From Candidatus Fredericiella danica (GTDB taxonomy: Bacteria > Chloroflexota > Anaerolineae > Caldilineales > Caldilineaceae), in contig JADJPH010000018.1 in NCBI GenBank assembly GCA_016713335.1, positions 40,397-104,396 on the forward strand: 64,000 nucleotides of DNA, given 5' to 3'. The notes beneath the pieces are model-generated. The model was not told where the DNA came from. It saw nothing but the letters and a program-made list of their open reading frames with translations, and made no database searches. Below are positions 55,277-63,220 of the stretch, in pieces. Position 1 is the first letter of the stretch; every line of letters starts with the position of its first letter. The position numbers and the translations under genes are program-made.

Positions 55277-56481
55277 TCCACCAGGCGCTGGCCGCCCCCA
55301 ATCAACCGGGCGGCACGCGCCACTACGAATTGGGCCAACATCTGATTGCGCGTGGCCATGCCATGACGGTCGTCACCAGCGACCTGAATTACATGACCGG
55401 GCAGGCGGTGGCGTCGCGTAAGGGGGTCTTTGTCCGCGAGGATCTGGACGGCATTGCGCTGTTGCGCGCGTACACCTATCCAGCGCTGCACCGGAGCTTT
55501 GTCTGGCGCGTTGTATCGTTCTTAAGCTTCATGGTGTCGTCGCTGTGGGCGGGTCTAAATGCCGGTCCTGTCGACGTCGTGATGGGCACGACGCCTCCGA
55601 TTTTTCAGGCGGTGACGGCGTGGCTGGTGGCGGCGTTGCGGCGCAAGCCCTTCCTCCTGGAGGTGCGCGATCTGTGGCCCGAATTTGCCATTGACATGGG
55701 GGTTCTGCGCAATCCAGTCCTGATCCGGCTCTCGCGTTGGCTCGAATCGTTTCTATACAGCCAGGCGGACCACCTGCTCGTGAATTCGCCCGCCTATCGG
55801 GATTATCTGCTCCACCGTGGCATCCCTGTCGCCAAGGTCAGCATGATCCCCAACGGCGTGGAACCGGGCATGTTTCACCCGGCCGAACGCGGCACCGCGC
55901 TGCGCCGGCAGTGGGGTGTGGAGGACAAGTTCGTCGTCATGTATGCGGGTGCGATGGGCATCGCCAACGACCTTTCCACACTGTTGAGAGCGGCGAACCG
56001 GCTACGCGACCATGTGGAGATCCAATTCGTGATCGTCGGCGACGGCAAGGAGCGCGGGAATCTGCAGCAGGAGGCGCAGGCGTTGCAGTTGCCAAACGTC
56101 CTCTTTGCCGGTTCTCTGCCCAAGGCGCAGATGCCGGAGGCTTTGGCGGCGGCGGATGCCTGTGTGGCGATCCTGCAGAACATCCCCATGTTTCGGACGA
56201 CCTATCCGAACAAGGTTTTTGACTACATGGCCGCGGGCAGGCCCACCCTGCTGGCCATCGACGGTGTGATTCGCAGGGTGGTGGAAGACGCAGTGGGTGG
56301 CTTCTTTGTGCCGCCGGGTGACGATGCCACGTTGGCCGAGGCAACGCTTGTGCTGGCAAGCAATCCGGAATTGGCGCACGTCATGGGCGAAAATGCGAGT
56401 ACGTATGTGCGCAAGCACTTTGATCGTGGCGTGCAAGCAGACGAGTTCGTTGCGCTGGTGACACGACTCAGCGCAGGGTAA
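55261..56481 (+). CDS. Family 4 glycosyltransferase, WbuB-like
   Basis: 406 residues. MHLLLIHQALAAPNQPGGTRH and HLIARGHAMTVVTSDLNYMTG open the acceptor domain. A hydrophobic segment (VVSFLSFMVSSLWAGL) and RRKPFLLEVRDLWPEFAIDMG follow. The donor domain has NGVEPGMFHPAE, FVVMYAGAMGIANDLSTLL and KVFDYMAAGRPTLLAIDG. This is the WbuB/L-fucosamine-transferase-like group. Upstream extension to 55123 only reads through the lyase gene; ATG 55261 gives a 16-base overlap with it. Confidence 0.86.
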   Translation: MHLLLIHQALAAPNQPGGTRHYELGQHLIARGHAMTVVTSDLNYMTGQAVASRKGVFVREDLDGIALLRAYTYPALHRSFVWRVVSFLSFMVSSLWAGLNAGPVDVVMGTTPPIFQAVTAWLVAALRRKPFLLEVRDLWPEFAIDMGVLRNPVLIRLSRWLESFLYSQADHLLVNSPAYRDYLLHRGIPVAKVSMIPNGVEPGMFHPAERGTALRRQWGVEDKFVVMYAGAMGIANDLSTLLRAANRLRDHVEIQFVIVGDGKERGNLQQEAQALQLPNVLFAGSLPKAQMPEALAAADACVAILQNIPMFRTTYPNKVFDYMAAGRPTLLAIDGVIRRVVEDAVGGFFVPPGDDATLAEATLVLASNPELAHVMGENASTYVRKHFDRGVQADEFVALVTRLSAG

Positions 56482-56511
56482 GCCTGCTGTTCCTTCATTG
56501 CGGATGCTGAT

Positions 56512-57449
56512 ATGACATCACGCGACTCGTTCTTAATCCTCGGTGCGGGCGGTCACGGTCAGGTTGTCGCCGATATCCTCCTCTCGCTACGTGACGCCGG
56601 TCACGCCGTCGAAGTGGCTGGCTTTCTGGACGACAACGCCTCACTCTGGGGCGGGCGCCCCTGGGTCTTCCGATCCTGGGTGGCGTCAGCCAGTATGCCG
56701 AGTTTCCGCACACAGCGCTCCTCCTTGGGATCGGCGACAACGCCACCCGGAAGCGCATCTACGACCGGTTGCTTGCTGCCGGCGAACGGTTCGCCACGGC
56801 GATTCACCCACGAGCCACCATTGGCCGCGATGTGGTCATTGGGCTTGGCTCCGTCGTCTGTGCGGGTGTTGTCGTGAACCCAGGGGCACGCATTGGGGCG
56901 AATTGCATCCTCAACACGGCCAGTTCGGTCGACCATCATTGCCAGGTTGGGGATCATGTCCACATCGCACCGGGTGCGCATCTGGGGGGCGAAGTCCAGG
57001 TTGAGGAAGGCGTTCTGGTGGGCATTGGCGCCACCATTGCGCCCCGTTGTCGTGTGGGTGCGTGGAGTATTGTTGGGGCAGGAGCGGTGGTTGTGCGCAA
57101 TGTAGGGGAGGGTATCACCGTCGTCGGTGTTCCTGCGCGGAGGGGGGGAAGAGCAACGTGCGGGGGGAAAAGATCAACGCGGAGACGCGGAGTTAGCGCG
57201 GAGACCGCGGAGAAGAAGAGAAAAAGAGAGAAGAGGAGGGCGAATCGATGTTCTTCTGTTTCTTTCGCTCCGTGTCTTCTCTGCGTCTCTGCGTCTCTGC
57301 GTCTCTGCGCTCTCCGCGTTGGCGGTTGGTGCGGGGGGAAAAGATCAACGCGGAGACGCGGAGTTAGCGCGGAGACCGCGGAGGAAATTGAGAAGGAGAG
57401 AAGATCTTTAGAGGTTTTCTGTAGATCGAGGCTCTTGATTGAGGGTTAG
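56512..57449 (+). CDS. PglD/NeuD-like sugar O/N-acetyltransferase (frameshift; C-terminus runs into repeats)
   Basis: An N-terminal Rossmann-like domain (FLILGAGGHGQVVADILLS, VAGFLDDN) is followed by a left-handed beta-helix of hexapeptide repeats (AIHPRATIGRDVVIGLGSVV, SVDHHCQVGDHVHIAPGAHLG, VGIGATIAPRCRVG, VVVRNVGEGITVVGVPAR). This is the plan of PglD, which acetylates UDP-4-amino sugars with acetyl-CoA. A frameshift near 56655, repaired by one G, reads LPILGGVSQYAEFPHTALLLGIG. After VVGVPAR (about 57140) the frame continues for ~100 residues through GCGGAGA-type repeats; that tail (twice GGKRSTRRRGVSAETAE) is almost certainly not part of the enzyme. Confidence 0.78.
57159..57382. repeat. 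Left repeat block: two direct 54-bp copies of a GCGGAGA-type repeat
   Basis: Copies at 57159-57212 and 57329-57382 (period 170) both start GTGCGGGGGGAAAAGATCAA and continue with CGCGGAGACGCGGAGTTAGC and GCGGAGACCGCGGAG. Between them lie a purine-rich tract and an inverted, C/T-rich version with the 8-mer TCTCTGCG repeated in tandem (about 57275-57310). The same repeat occurs inverted at 58095-58157. Confidence 0.8.
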
Positions 57450-57510
57450 AATGGTGGTTATGGCTGCGACGTTTTCAGCTATCACCATCGTTCTTGCTAA
57501 GAGGTGCGCA

Positions 57511-57903
57511 ATGAAGGATTTGGACATCAATCGGCTTACTGATTGTGTTCTTGGGGCGGCGATTGAGGTGCACCGGGCGCTAGGGCCTGGGTTGCTAGAG
57601 TCAGCATATGAGAAGTGCCTTTGCAGAGAGTTTGATCTTCGCAACTTGCATTATCAACGGCAGTTATTTATGCCGAGCCGGTACAAGGAGATAGTGCTGG
57701 AGAACGCATACCGGCTTGATCTTCTGGTCGAGGACCAGTTGGTGCTAGATATCAAAGCTGTGGAAAAGTTACTGCCGGTGCATGAAGCCCAGATCATGAC
57801 CTATTTGCGCCTCGGCAACTGGCCGGTTGGCCTGCTGCTGAATTTCAACGCCGTGCTGCTGAAAGATGGCATCCGGAGGATCGTGAACAATCTTCAAGAG
57901 TGA
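57511..57903 (+). CDS. GxxExxY protein (PD-(D/E)XK nuclease-like family)
   Basis: 130 residues. It contains the eponymous GLLESAY in GAAIEVHRALGPGLLESAYEK, a nuclease-like core (YRLDLLVEDQLVLDIKAVE, with D and D-x-K acidic/basic residues), and HEAQIMTYLRLGNWPVGLLLNFN near the C-terminus. ATG 57511 is chosen because GAGGTG precedes it by 5 bases; the frame opens at 57439. The gene sits alone inside inverted GCGGAGA-type repeats, between an acetyltransferase and a sugar transferase with which it has no obvious link. That suggests a mobile or selfish unit. The biochemical activity of the family is not established to my knowledge. Confidence 0.88.
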   Translation: MKDLDINRLTDCVLGAAIEVHRALGPGLLESAYEKCLCREFDLRNLHYQRQLFMPSRYKEIVLENAYRLDLLVEDQLVLDIKAVEKLLPVHEAQIMTYLRLGNWPVGLLLNFNAVLLKDGIRRIVNNLQE

Positions 57904-57940
57904 AGATGAAGTTGATAATGTATCTATTCTTCCTCGCGAA

Positions 57941-58157
57941 CTGCCAACGCGGAGAAATGCCAACGCGGAGAGCGCAGAGACGCGGAGAAAACGCGGAGAG
58001 AGGAGAGGGAGGGAAAAATGAGAAATGGGAGAAAGGGGAGCAGGAGGATGGTATCCGCCACGCTTCATCTCGCTTTATCTCGTTTTCTCCTCTCCTCCGC
58101 TCCGCGATCTCCGCGCTAACTCCGCGTCTCCGCGTTGATCTTTTTTCTCTCCCCCCC
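57941..58157. repeat. Right repeat block: inverted GCGGAGA-type repeats
   Basis: From 57945 to 57995 there are degenerate direct AACGCGGAGA units. From 58095 to 58157 the complement of the left 54-bp repeat appears (CTCCGCGCTAACTCCGCGTC, then GTTGATC, a T-run and a C-run). The inverted pair 57329-57382 / 58095-58157 brackets the GxxExxY gene. No other gene is seen in 57904-58257. Confidence 0.78.
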
Positions 58158-58257
58158 ATGCGAATGAGTATAGCCGGGAATAGGTTGCGAATGTTACAAT
58201 ATCGATCAGAAACTACTTGCCAGAGGTTCACTGTTCTGTCGAAGTCCTGAGACCACC

Positions 58258-58887
58258 ATGCCGGCGCATCGCTCATTCTATGCTGCTCGGGGCAAACGAT
58301 GGTTTGATCTGATTGTCACCATCCCTGCCCTCATCCTGCTTGCGCCGGTGATGCTGGTCGTGGCCCTGCTCGTGCGGGTGAAGCTTGGCGCGCCGGTCCT
58401 CTTTCGCCAGGTGCGCCCCGGTTGGCACGCCCGTCCCTTTACGCTCTACAAATTCCGCACCATGCGCGACGCGGTCGATGCAACCGGTCGCCCCCTGCCG
58501 GATGCCGAACGGCTGACCCATTTCGGCAAAATGCTCCGCAGCACCAGCCTCGACGGACTGCCGGAACTCTGGAACATCGTGCACGGGGACATGAGCATCG
58601 TGGGTCCCCGGCCCTTGCTGATGCAGTACCTTGACCGCTACAGCCCGGAACAGGCGCGGCGGCACGACGTGCGCCCAGGTCTGACCGGCTACGCTCAGGT
58701 GCATGGGCGCAATGCCATCGACTGGCAGGAGCGGTTCCGCCTGGATGTCTGGTACGTCGACCACGTCTCATTGGGTCTCGACCTGCGCATCATAGCCCAA
58801 ACGGTCGGCAAGCTATTCACCCGCGAGGGTGTCACCCAGCCCGGTCAGGCGACGATGGAGGAGTTCCAGGGCGACCGCAGTCCCTGA
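58258..58887 (+). CDS. Bacterial sugar transferase: priming phosphoglycosyl transferase (PglC/WcaJ C-domain-like)
   Basis: 209 residues, monotopic PGT family (PF02397). One N-terminal re-entrant hydrophobic helix (FDLIVTIPALILLAPVMLVV) precedes FRQVRPGWHARPFTLYKFRTM, the catalytic Asp-Glu region LRSTSLDGLPELWNIVHGDM, then SIVGPRPL and HDVRPGLTGYAQVHGRN. It transfers a phospho-sugar to undecaprenyl phosphate to begin repeat-unit assembly. It has the short PglC form, without the extra WcaJ/WbaP membrane domain, which agrees with a bacillosamine-type first sugar. Confidence 0.88.
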   Translation: MPAHRSFYAARGKRWFDLIVTIPALILLAPVMLVVALLVRVKLGAPVLFRQVRPGWHARPFTLYKFRTMRDAVDATGRPLPDAERLTHFGKMLRSTSLDGLPELWNIVHGDMSIVGPRPLLMQYLDRYSPEQARRHDVRPGLTGYAQVHGRNAIDWQERFRLDVWYVDHVSLGLDLRIIAQTVGKLFTREGVTQPGQATMEEFQGDRSP

Positions 58888-59100
58888 CGACTTCCACGAT
58901 ACCGGTTCATCACCCTCGCGTTGCCCAACAACACGGCCTGTCCTTGAAGTTTCGCAATCCCGCGCCACCTAATCCCCTGTTGTGACGTCGTAATACGTGG
59001 GACGTAACACGCAACACTCATTTTGTCTTTCCGCCTGACCTGACGTACGCTTGAATGGATGCCTGACGATTGACATGTGCAGGCAAAATGGTAGAGGCGC

Positions 59101-61095
59101 ATGGCGCAAAGTATGCAAAGTAGAAATTCAACGACCCTCAATCCACGCACCGCCTACTTGATGGCTTTCGACCTGGCCGGGATGTTCGTTGCCATCGTGG
59201 TTGCGTTTGCGGTGCGCTATGAGGCGCTCATCGACGTCGGCGCCGGCGTACGGGCTAACTGGATCCTCTTTGTGATCGTCCCGCTGACTGCCCTTCCGGT
59301 CTACTATGCGGCTGGCCTCTACAAGCGGCTGTGGCGCTATGCCGGAATGACCGAACTGCGGTTGATCTTATTGGCCTCGATCATCAGTTCTGCGCTCTTC
59401 TACATCGTGAACTTCTTTGTGCTTCCTGCGCTCAACCTGCCTTACTGCGTCTCGGGGTCGATCTGGCTGTTGATTAGCCTTTTCAATCTCGCCTTTCTGG
59501 CCGGAACACGTTTCTTTCTCCGGCTGCTGCAAGAACGCTATCGCCCAAACGAATTAGCGGAACTGCGTGCACTCACAAAGACCACGAATCGTGTCTTGCT
59601 GATCGGCGCCGGTGATGCCGGTGCACTGATCGCCCGTGAAATGCAGACCAAACCATTGCTGGGACTCCGGGTGGTCGGCTTTATTGACGACAACCCCGAA
59701 AAACATCATCGCAGCCTCCTCGGCGCGCCGATCTTCGGTGATCGCACCGCAATTCCCGAGGTGGTGGCGCGCCATGAAATCGACCAGATCGTCATCACGA
59801 TGCCGTCGGCTTCCGGACGCGATCTCCGCGATATCGTGCGCATCTGCGAGCGCGCCGGCGTTCATCCCCGCACCATGCCGGCCTTGCATGAGGTGATCAA
59901 CGGCTCGGTCAGCCTCACCCAGTTGCGCGAAGTTCGCATCGAAGACCTGCTGCGCCGGACGCCGGTGAGAACCGATATTGCCGCAGTGGAAGAGTTGTTG
60001 CGTGGTAAACGTGTCCTCGTCACCGGCGGGGGTGGCTCGATCGGCAGCGAACTGAGCCGGCAGATTTTGCGATGCCAGCCCGCCGAACTGGTGCTGGTCG
60101 GCCATGGTGAGAATTCGATCTTTGAGATTCAAAATGAACTGCGACTCGAGATCGCCCGCATGACCGGTGGACAGGTCAAGATCCGCACCGTGATTGCAGA
60201 TATTCGCTTTGCAGAGCGAATTGCCAACGTCTTCCGGGAGGTTCGGCCCGAAATCGTCTTTCACGCCGCGGCGCATAAACACGTCCCACTGATGGAGGAG
60301 AACCCGGCTGAGGCAATCACCAACAATGTGCTTGGCACGCGCAACGTGGTTGACGCGGCGCTGGCTGTGGGCGTCCAGCGGTTTGTCTTGATTTCCACCG
60401 ATAAGGCAGTCAATCCCACGAGCATCATGGGCGCCAGCAAGCGCGTTGCGGAGTTGATCGTGCATGATGCGGGGCGGCGCAGCAATCGCCCCTATGTTGC
60501 CGTGCGCTTTGGCAATGTTCTTGGCAGTCGCGGCAGCGTTGTGCTGACCTTCAAGCAGCAGATCGCTGCGGGCGGCCCCGTCACGGTCACCGATCCAGAG
60601 ATGCGCCGCTACTTCATGACCATCCCTGAAGCTTCACAGTTGGTGCTGCAGGCCGCGGTCTTGGGTTATGGCGGCGAGGTGTTCCTGCTCGACATGGGAG
60701 AACCGGTCAAGATCATCGATCTGGCCACTGACGTAATCGAACTATCGGGGCTTGAGGTGGGGCGCGACATCGAGATCGTCTTCACCGGGCTTCGCCCTGG
60801 TGAGAAACTTTACGAGGAGCTCTTTGTCACCGGCGAGCATTACGAGCGCACGCAACACGAAAAGATCTTCATTGCCGGCAACGCAAGCACCTTCGTTCCT
60901 GAGCACTTGGAAGATGGGCTGGCGGTGCTGGAGCAGTTGGCGGCTTACAATGACCGTGTCGCCATCGTACGCGGCCTGCAACAACTGGTGCCTGAATTCG
61001 CGCCGCCTCAACGGCCGCAGAGTGCACCCGAGCAACGCGCTCCCGCGCGGATATCTGCAGTTGGCGCGGCAGCACAACCCAATCTCCCCGCGTAA
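59101..61095 (+). CDS. Membrane NDP-sugar 4,6-dehydratase (PglF/FlaA1/CapD-like)
   Basis: 664 residues. Four N-terminal membrane helices (first LMAFDLAGMFVAIVVAFAV) are followed by a CoA-binding-like Rossmann domain (VLLIGAGDAGALIAREM). The catalytic Polysacc_synt_2 domain has VLVTGGGGSIGSELSRQIL, STDKAVNPTSIMGASK, VRFGNVLGSRGSVV and PGEKLYEELFVTGE. This matches PglF, which makes UDP-4-keto-6-deoxy-GlcNAc at the membrane. The preceding 213 bases (58888-59100) contain only short ACGT-type repeats and a GATTGACA tract. The large nested inverted repeat follows the stop. Confidence 0.9.
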   Translation: MAQSMQSRNSTTLNPRTAYLMAFDLAGMFVAIVVAFAVRYEALIDVGAGVRANWILFVIVPLTALPVYYAAGLYKRLWRYAGMTELRLILLASIISSALFYIVNFFVLPALNLPYCVSGSIWLLISLFNLAFLAGTRFFLRLLQERYRPNELAELRALTKTTNRVLLIGAGDAGALIAREMQTKPLLGLRVVGFIDDNPEKHHRSLLGAPIFGDRTAIPEVVARHEIDQIVITMPSASGRDLRDIVRICERAGVHPRTMPALHEVINGSVSLTQLREVRIEDLLRRTPVRTDIAAVEELLRGKRVLVTGGGGSIGSELSRQILRCQPAELVLVGHGENSIFEIQNELRLEIARMTGGQVKIRTVIADIRFAERIANVFREVRPEIVFHAAAHKHVPLMEENPAEAITNNVLGTRNVVDAALAVGVQRFVLISTDKAVNPTSIMGASKRVAELIVHDAGRRSNRPYVAVRFGNVLGSRGSVVLTFKQQIAAGGPVTVTDPEMRRYFMTIPEASQLVLQAAVLGYGGEVFLLDMGEPVKIIDLATDVIELSGLEVGRDIEIVFTGLRPGEKLYEELFVTGEHYERTQHEKIFIAGNASTFVPEHLEDGLAVLEQLAAYNDRVAIVRGLQQLVPEFAPPQRPQSAPEQRAPARISAVGAAAQPNLPA

Positions 61096-61110
61096 GTCAA
61101 AAGAAGAGAG

Positions 61111-61398
61111 ACTCCCGCCAAGCCGCCAAGCCGCAAAGGGAAGAAAGAACTCTCCCGCCGAGCCGCAAGCAAGCCACCGCCAAGCCGCAAAGGGGAGAGA
61201 TGCAAGAAATCTCCCGCAGGGACGCTGGGATGCAGGGCGGGGGGAGAAGGGCTAACCACAGAGAACACAAAGACCACAAAGAAGATGCGAGAAAGTCGCC
61301 CTTTTCTTTGTGGTCATCTGCCAATATTTCCCTTCATTTTTCTTGCGTCCCTGCGGGAGATTTCTTTCTCTCTTTGCGGCTTGGCGTCTTGGCGGAGT
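61111..61398. repeat. Triple nested inverted repeat between convergent genes
   Basis: Outer arms are 61111-61140 and about 61370-61398 (GCCAAGCCGCAAAG type; one substitution and one indel apart). The middle arms 61204-61225 and 61345-61366 are a perfect 22-bp inverted pair. The inner arms 61272-61283 and 61304-61315 are a perfect 12-bp pair (GACCACAAAGAA). There is no credible gene in 61096-61412. The transcript of either strand could fold into one long stepped hairpin, which would serve as a bidirectional terminator for the converging genes. Confidence 0.85.
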
Positions 61399-61412
61399 CC
61401 CTTATTCCTTGC

Positions 61413-62714
61413 CTACGTAACATCCTGCACAGGCGTCCGGAATGCGAGGTTGGCAGCGCCAAAGATCAGGCCAAAAAGAAACCAGAGCAGAAACCCAGGC
61501 TTTGAACCCAGCGCCACTGCATCGAGTTGGCTGTACACCGTCTGGGCGACAAGCGCCGCGGCAAAGCCCAGCCCGCAGATGCGGCACCCGGAGTGGACCC
61601 CTGTTCCCCTGCGCCAGAGTGCGATAGTCTGGACACCTGCCAGAAGGTAGATCGCCAATAGCGCAATCAGTCCTGGCAAGCCCATATCCAAAGCGGTTTG
61701 AAGAAAGAAATTGTGTGCGTGCGCCAGGTCATAGGCGACCGTGTAGTTGTCTAGTGGATAGAGCACGCTCATGATCGCGCGAAATGTACCCAGCCCCATG
61801 CCTGTCAACGGGAAATCGTAGACGCCTCTCAGCGCCGCATCCCAGATGGCCGTGCGCGAAATCAGCGTATGCAATCCATCCGTTGGACTCACATCGGCCA
61901 GTTGCGCCATGAGTTGATCGCGCCCGATAAACAGACCGACCGCAACGCTCACAACCAGGAACGCCAGCAGCCAACGTCCCCACCGCCACGGCAACAGAAC
62001 GATCAGCACTGCGCCAGTTGCAGCGCCCAGCAAGCCGGCGCGCGATTGCGTCAACGCCAGGACAACAAGCATCACCAGGGTGGCGATCGATACGAGCCAC
62101 CACCTGACATCGCGAAGGCGATGTCCAGATGGCCAATATACTGCAAACGCTGCGGCCACGGGCCACACATATAACAGGGCGCCGGCAACCTGATTGGGGC
62201 TGAATCCGTTTTCTGCGCCTGTAAATACACCACGCAACACGCTTGGAATCGCATCAAGCAATGAACCGAGGACGGGCAACTTGTAGACCCATTCAATCCC
62301 CAGGGGCGCCACCAACGCAATGGCAAGACCCACCCCCAAGAAGGCTGCCATCCAAAACTTGAGCAGGGCAGGTTGTCGTGCACTATGGGTGGCAACGACG
62401 ACAAACAGTGCGCCACACCAGAGCATAATCGCGGCGCGTGGCCATGCGTACTGCTGGCGCAAGGGAGCCGGCGCCACGGCCACGGCCATCACCAGGAGTG
62501 CGAAGAAGATCAGAAGCGCCAGGTCAGCGGGTGTCCGCGCCAGCCAGTAACCAAGCCGCCGGCGTCGCCAGAACCAACTCAAGGCAATGAGCACGATCGC
62601 TGTCGGGACAGCCCAGATAGGAAACCAGGTGGAAAAGAAGAATACGGGCGCCGTAGCGACCAGGACAAGGATTTCGCCAAAGAGTGTGGTGTCAAACCAG
62701 GAGGGACGCCGCAT
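61413..62714 (-). CDS. O-antigen ligase/polymerase-like membrane protein (Wzy_C family)
   Basis: 433 residues, eleven or twelve hydrophobic helices. The Wzy_C signature region has LTQSRAGLLGAATGAVLIVL followed by an extracytoplasmic loop with SRTAIWDAAL, FPLTGMGLGTFRAIM and the conserved histidine in YDLAHAHNFFLQTALDMGLPG. Such proteins ligate or polymerise lipid-linked glycans outside the membrane. It is the only minus-strand gene of the polysaccharide locus. It may attach the finished glycan to a protein or cell-wall acceptor, while the protein at 47614 polymerises it. The frame is intact. Confidence 0.86.
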   Translation of the reverse strand: MRRPSWFDTTLFGEILVLVATAPVFFFSTWFPIWAVPTAIVLIALSWFWRRRRLGYWLARTPADLALLIFFALLVMAVAVAPAPLRQQYAWPRAAIMLWCGALFVVVATHSARQPALLKFWMAAFLGVGLAIALVAPLGIEWVYKLPVLGSLLDAIPSVLRGVFTGAENGFSPNQVAGALLYVWPVAAAFAVYWPSGHRLRDVRWWLVSIATLVMLVVLALTQSRAGLLGAATGAVLIVLLPWRWGRWLLAFLVVSVAVGLFIGRDQLMAQLADVSPTDGLHTLISRTAIWDAALRGVYDFPLTGMGLGTFRAIMSVLYPLDNYTVAYDLAHAHNFFLQTALDMGLPGLIALLAIYLLAGVQTIALWRRGTGVHSGCRICGLGFAAALVAQTVYSQLDAVALGSKPGFLLWFLFGLIFGAANLAFRTPVQDVT

Positions 62715-62764
62715 CGTTGGATCATAGCATAGTCATGAAGAGCCGCCGAAACGGGCTTGCGCGT

Positions 62765-62971
62765 GCCAATCAGAGCCACGCACGTGAGTAAGTGGTTCGC
62801 CTTGCTGAAACCAAAGCCGTCCCCGGCATGCGCCAGGTCCACTCCATCGTCCCGAACGGTGTGGCGCATGCCGGGGACATTCCTTTGCGCGGCGCCAGGT
62901 GCGACGCACGGTGCATAGGTTGTGCGTTCGGCCACCACGTGGCACCGTGCGACGCATCGCTTTGGCTTTGG
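62765..62971. repeat. Structured intergenic element with nested inverted repeats
   Basis: GTCCCCGGCATGCGCCA (62819-62835) and its exact inverse (62862-62878) form a 17-bp stem. GCGACGCACGGTGC (62901-62914) and GCACCGTGCGACGC (62942-62955) form a 14-bp stem with one mismatch. CCAAAGCC (62811-62818) and GGCTTTGG (62964-62971) enclose both. The left end carries the 13-mer shared with 3937 and the 20-mer shared with 16032. No gene is seen in 62715-63220. Confidence 0.75.
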
Positions 62972-62975
62972 CTGA

Positions 62976-63106
62976 GCGATCACCACCCTCACGGGATGGT
63001 GCTCTGACGGACGGTGGGGCGGGGGGATCACCACCCTCACTGAGGAAGGCCGACGGGTTGGTGCTCTGACGGATGGTGCTCTGACAGAGGTGCTCTGACG
63101 GACGGG
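62976..63106 (-). repeat. REP-like hairpin element, two full and one partial copy, inverted
   Basis: On the minus strand the copies read GTCAGAGCACCATCCCGTGA followed by GGGTGGTGATC, as at 3973-4113. The units are at about 62976-63014, 63015-63072 and 63073-63106; the last two are divergent or truncated. It lies directly beside the structured element at 62765-62971. Confidence 0.8.
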
Positions 63107-63114
63107 TGCGAACA

Positions 63115-63143
63115 TTGACAATTGACGATTGCCTATTGACAAT
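63115..63143 (+). promoter_or_regulatory. Putative promoter of the terminal epimerase gene
   Basis: TTGACA at 63115-63120 and GACAAT at 63138-63143 with a 17-base spacer. A second TTGACA lies at 63136-63141, so the exact promoter is uncertain. The tract belongs to a short ATTGACAATTGAC-type repeat also seen near 16226 and 59068. Confidence 0.35.
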
Positions 63144-63220
63144 TATATCTTCGTTTGCATTCTCGGGTTTACCCCCAATGCTGAATACACATCCACCCCA
63201 AACGATTGAGGTCCTTGTTT

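Noticed and set aside
57150..57449. Basic, repeated C-terminal domain of the acetyltransferase
   Set aside because: It is a translation of the GCGGAGA-type DNA repeat, which occurs again in inverted, non-coding form downstream.
61008..61505. Open frames within the nested inverted repeat
   Set aside because: They consist of repeat-derived Arg/Ser/Leu-rich sequence, overlap each other on both strands and have no ribosome-binding sites.
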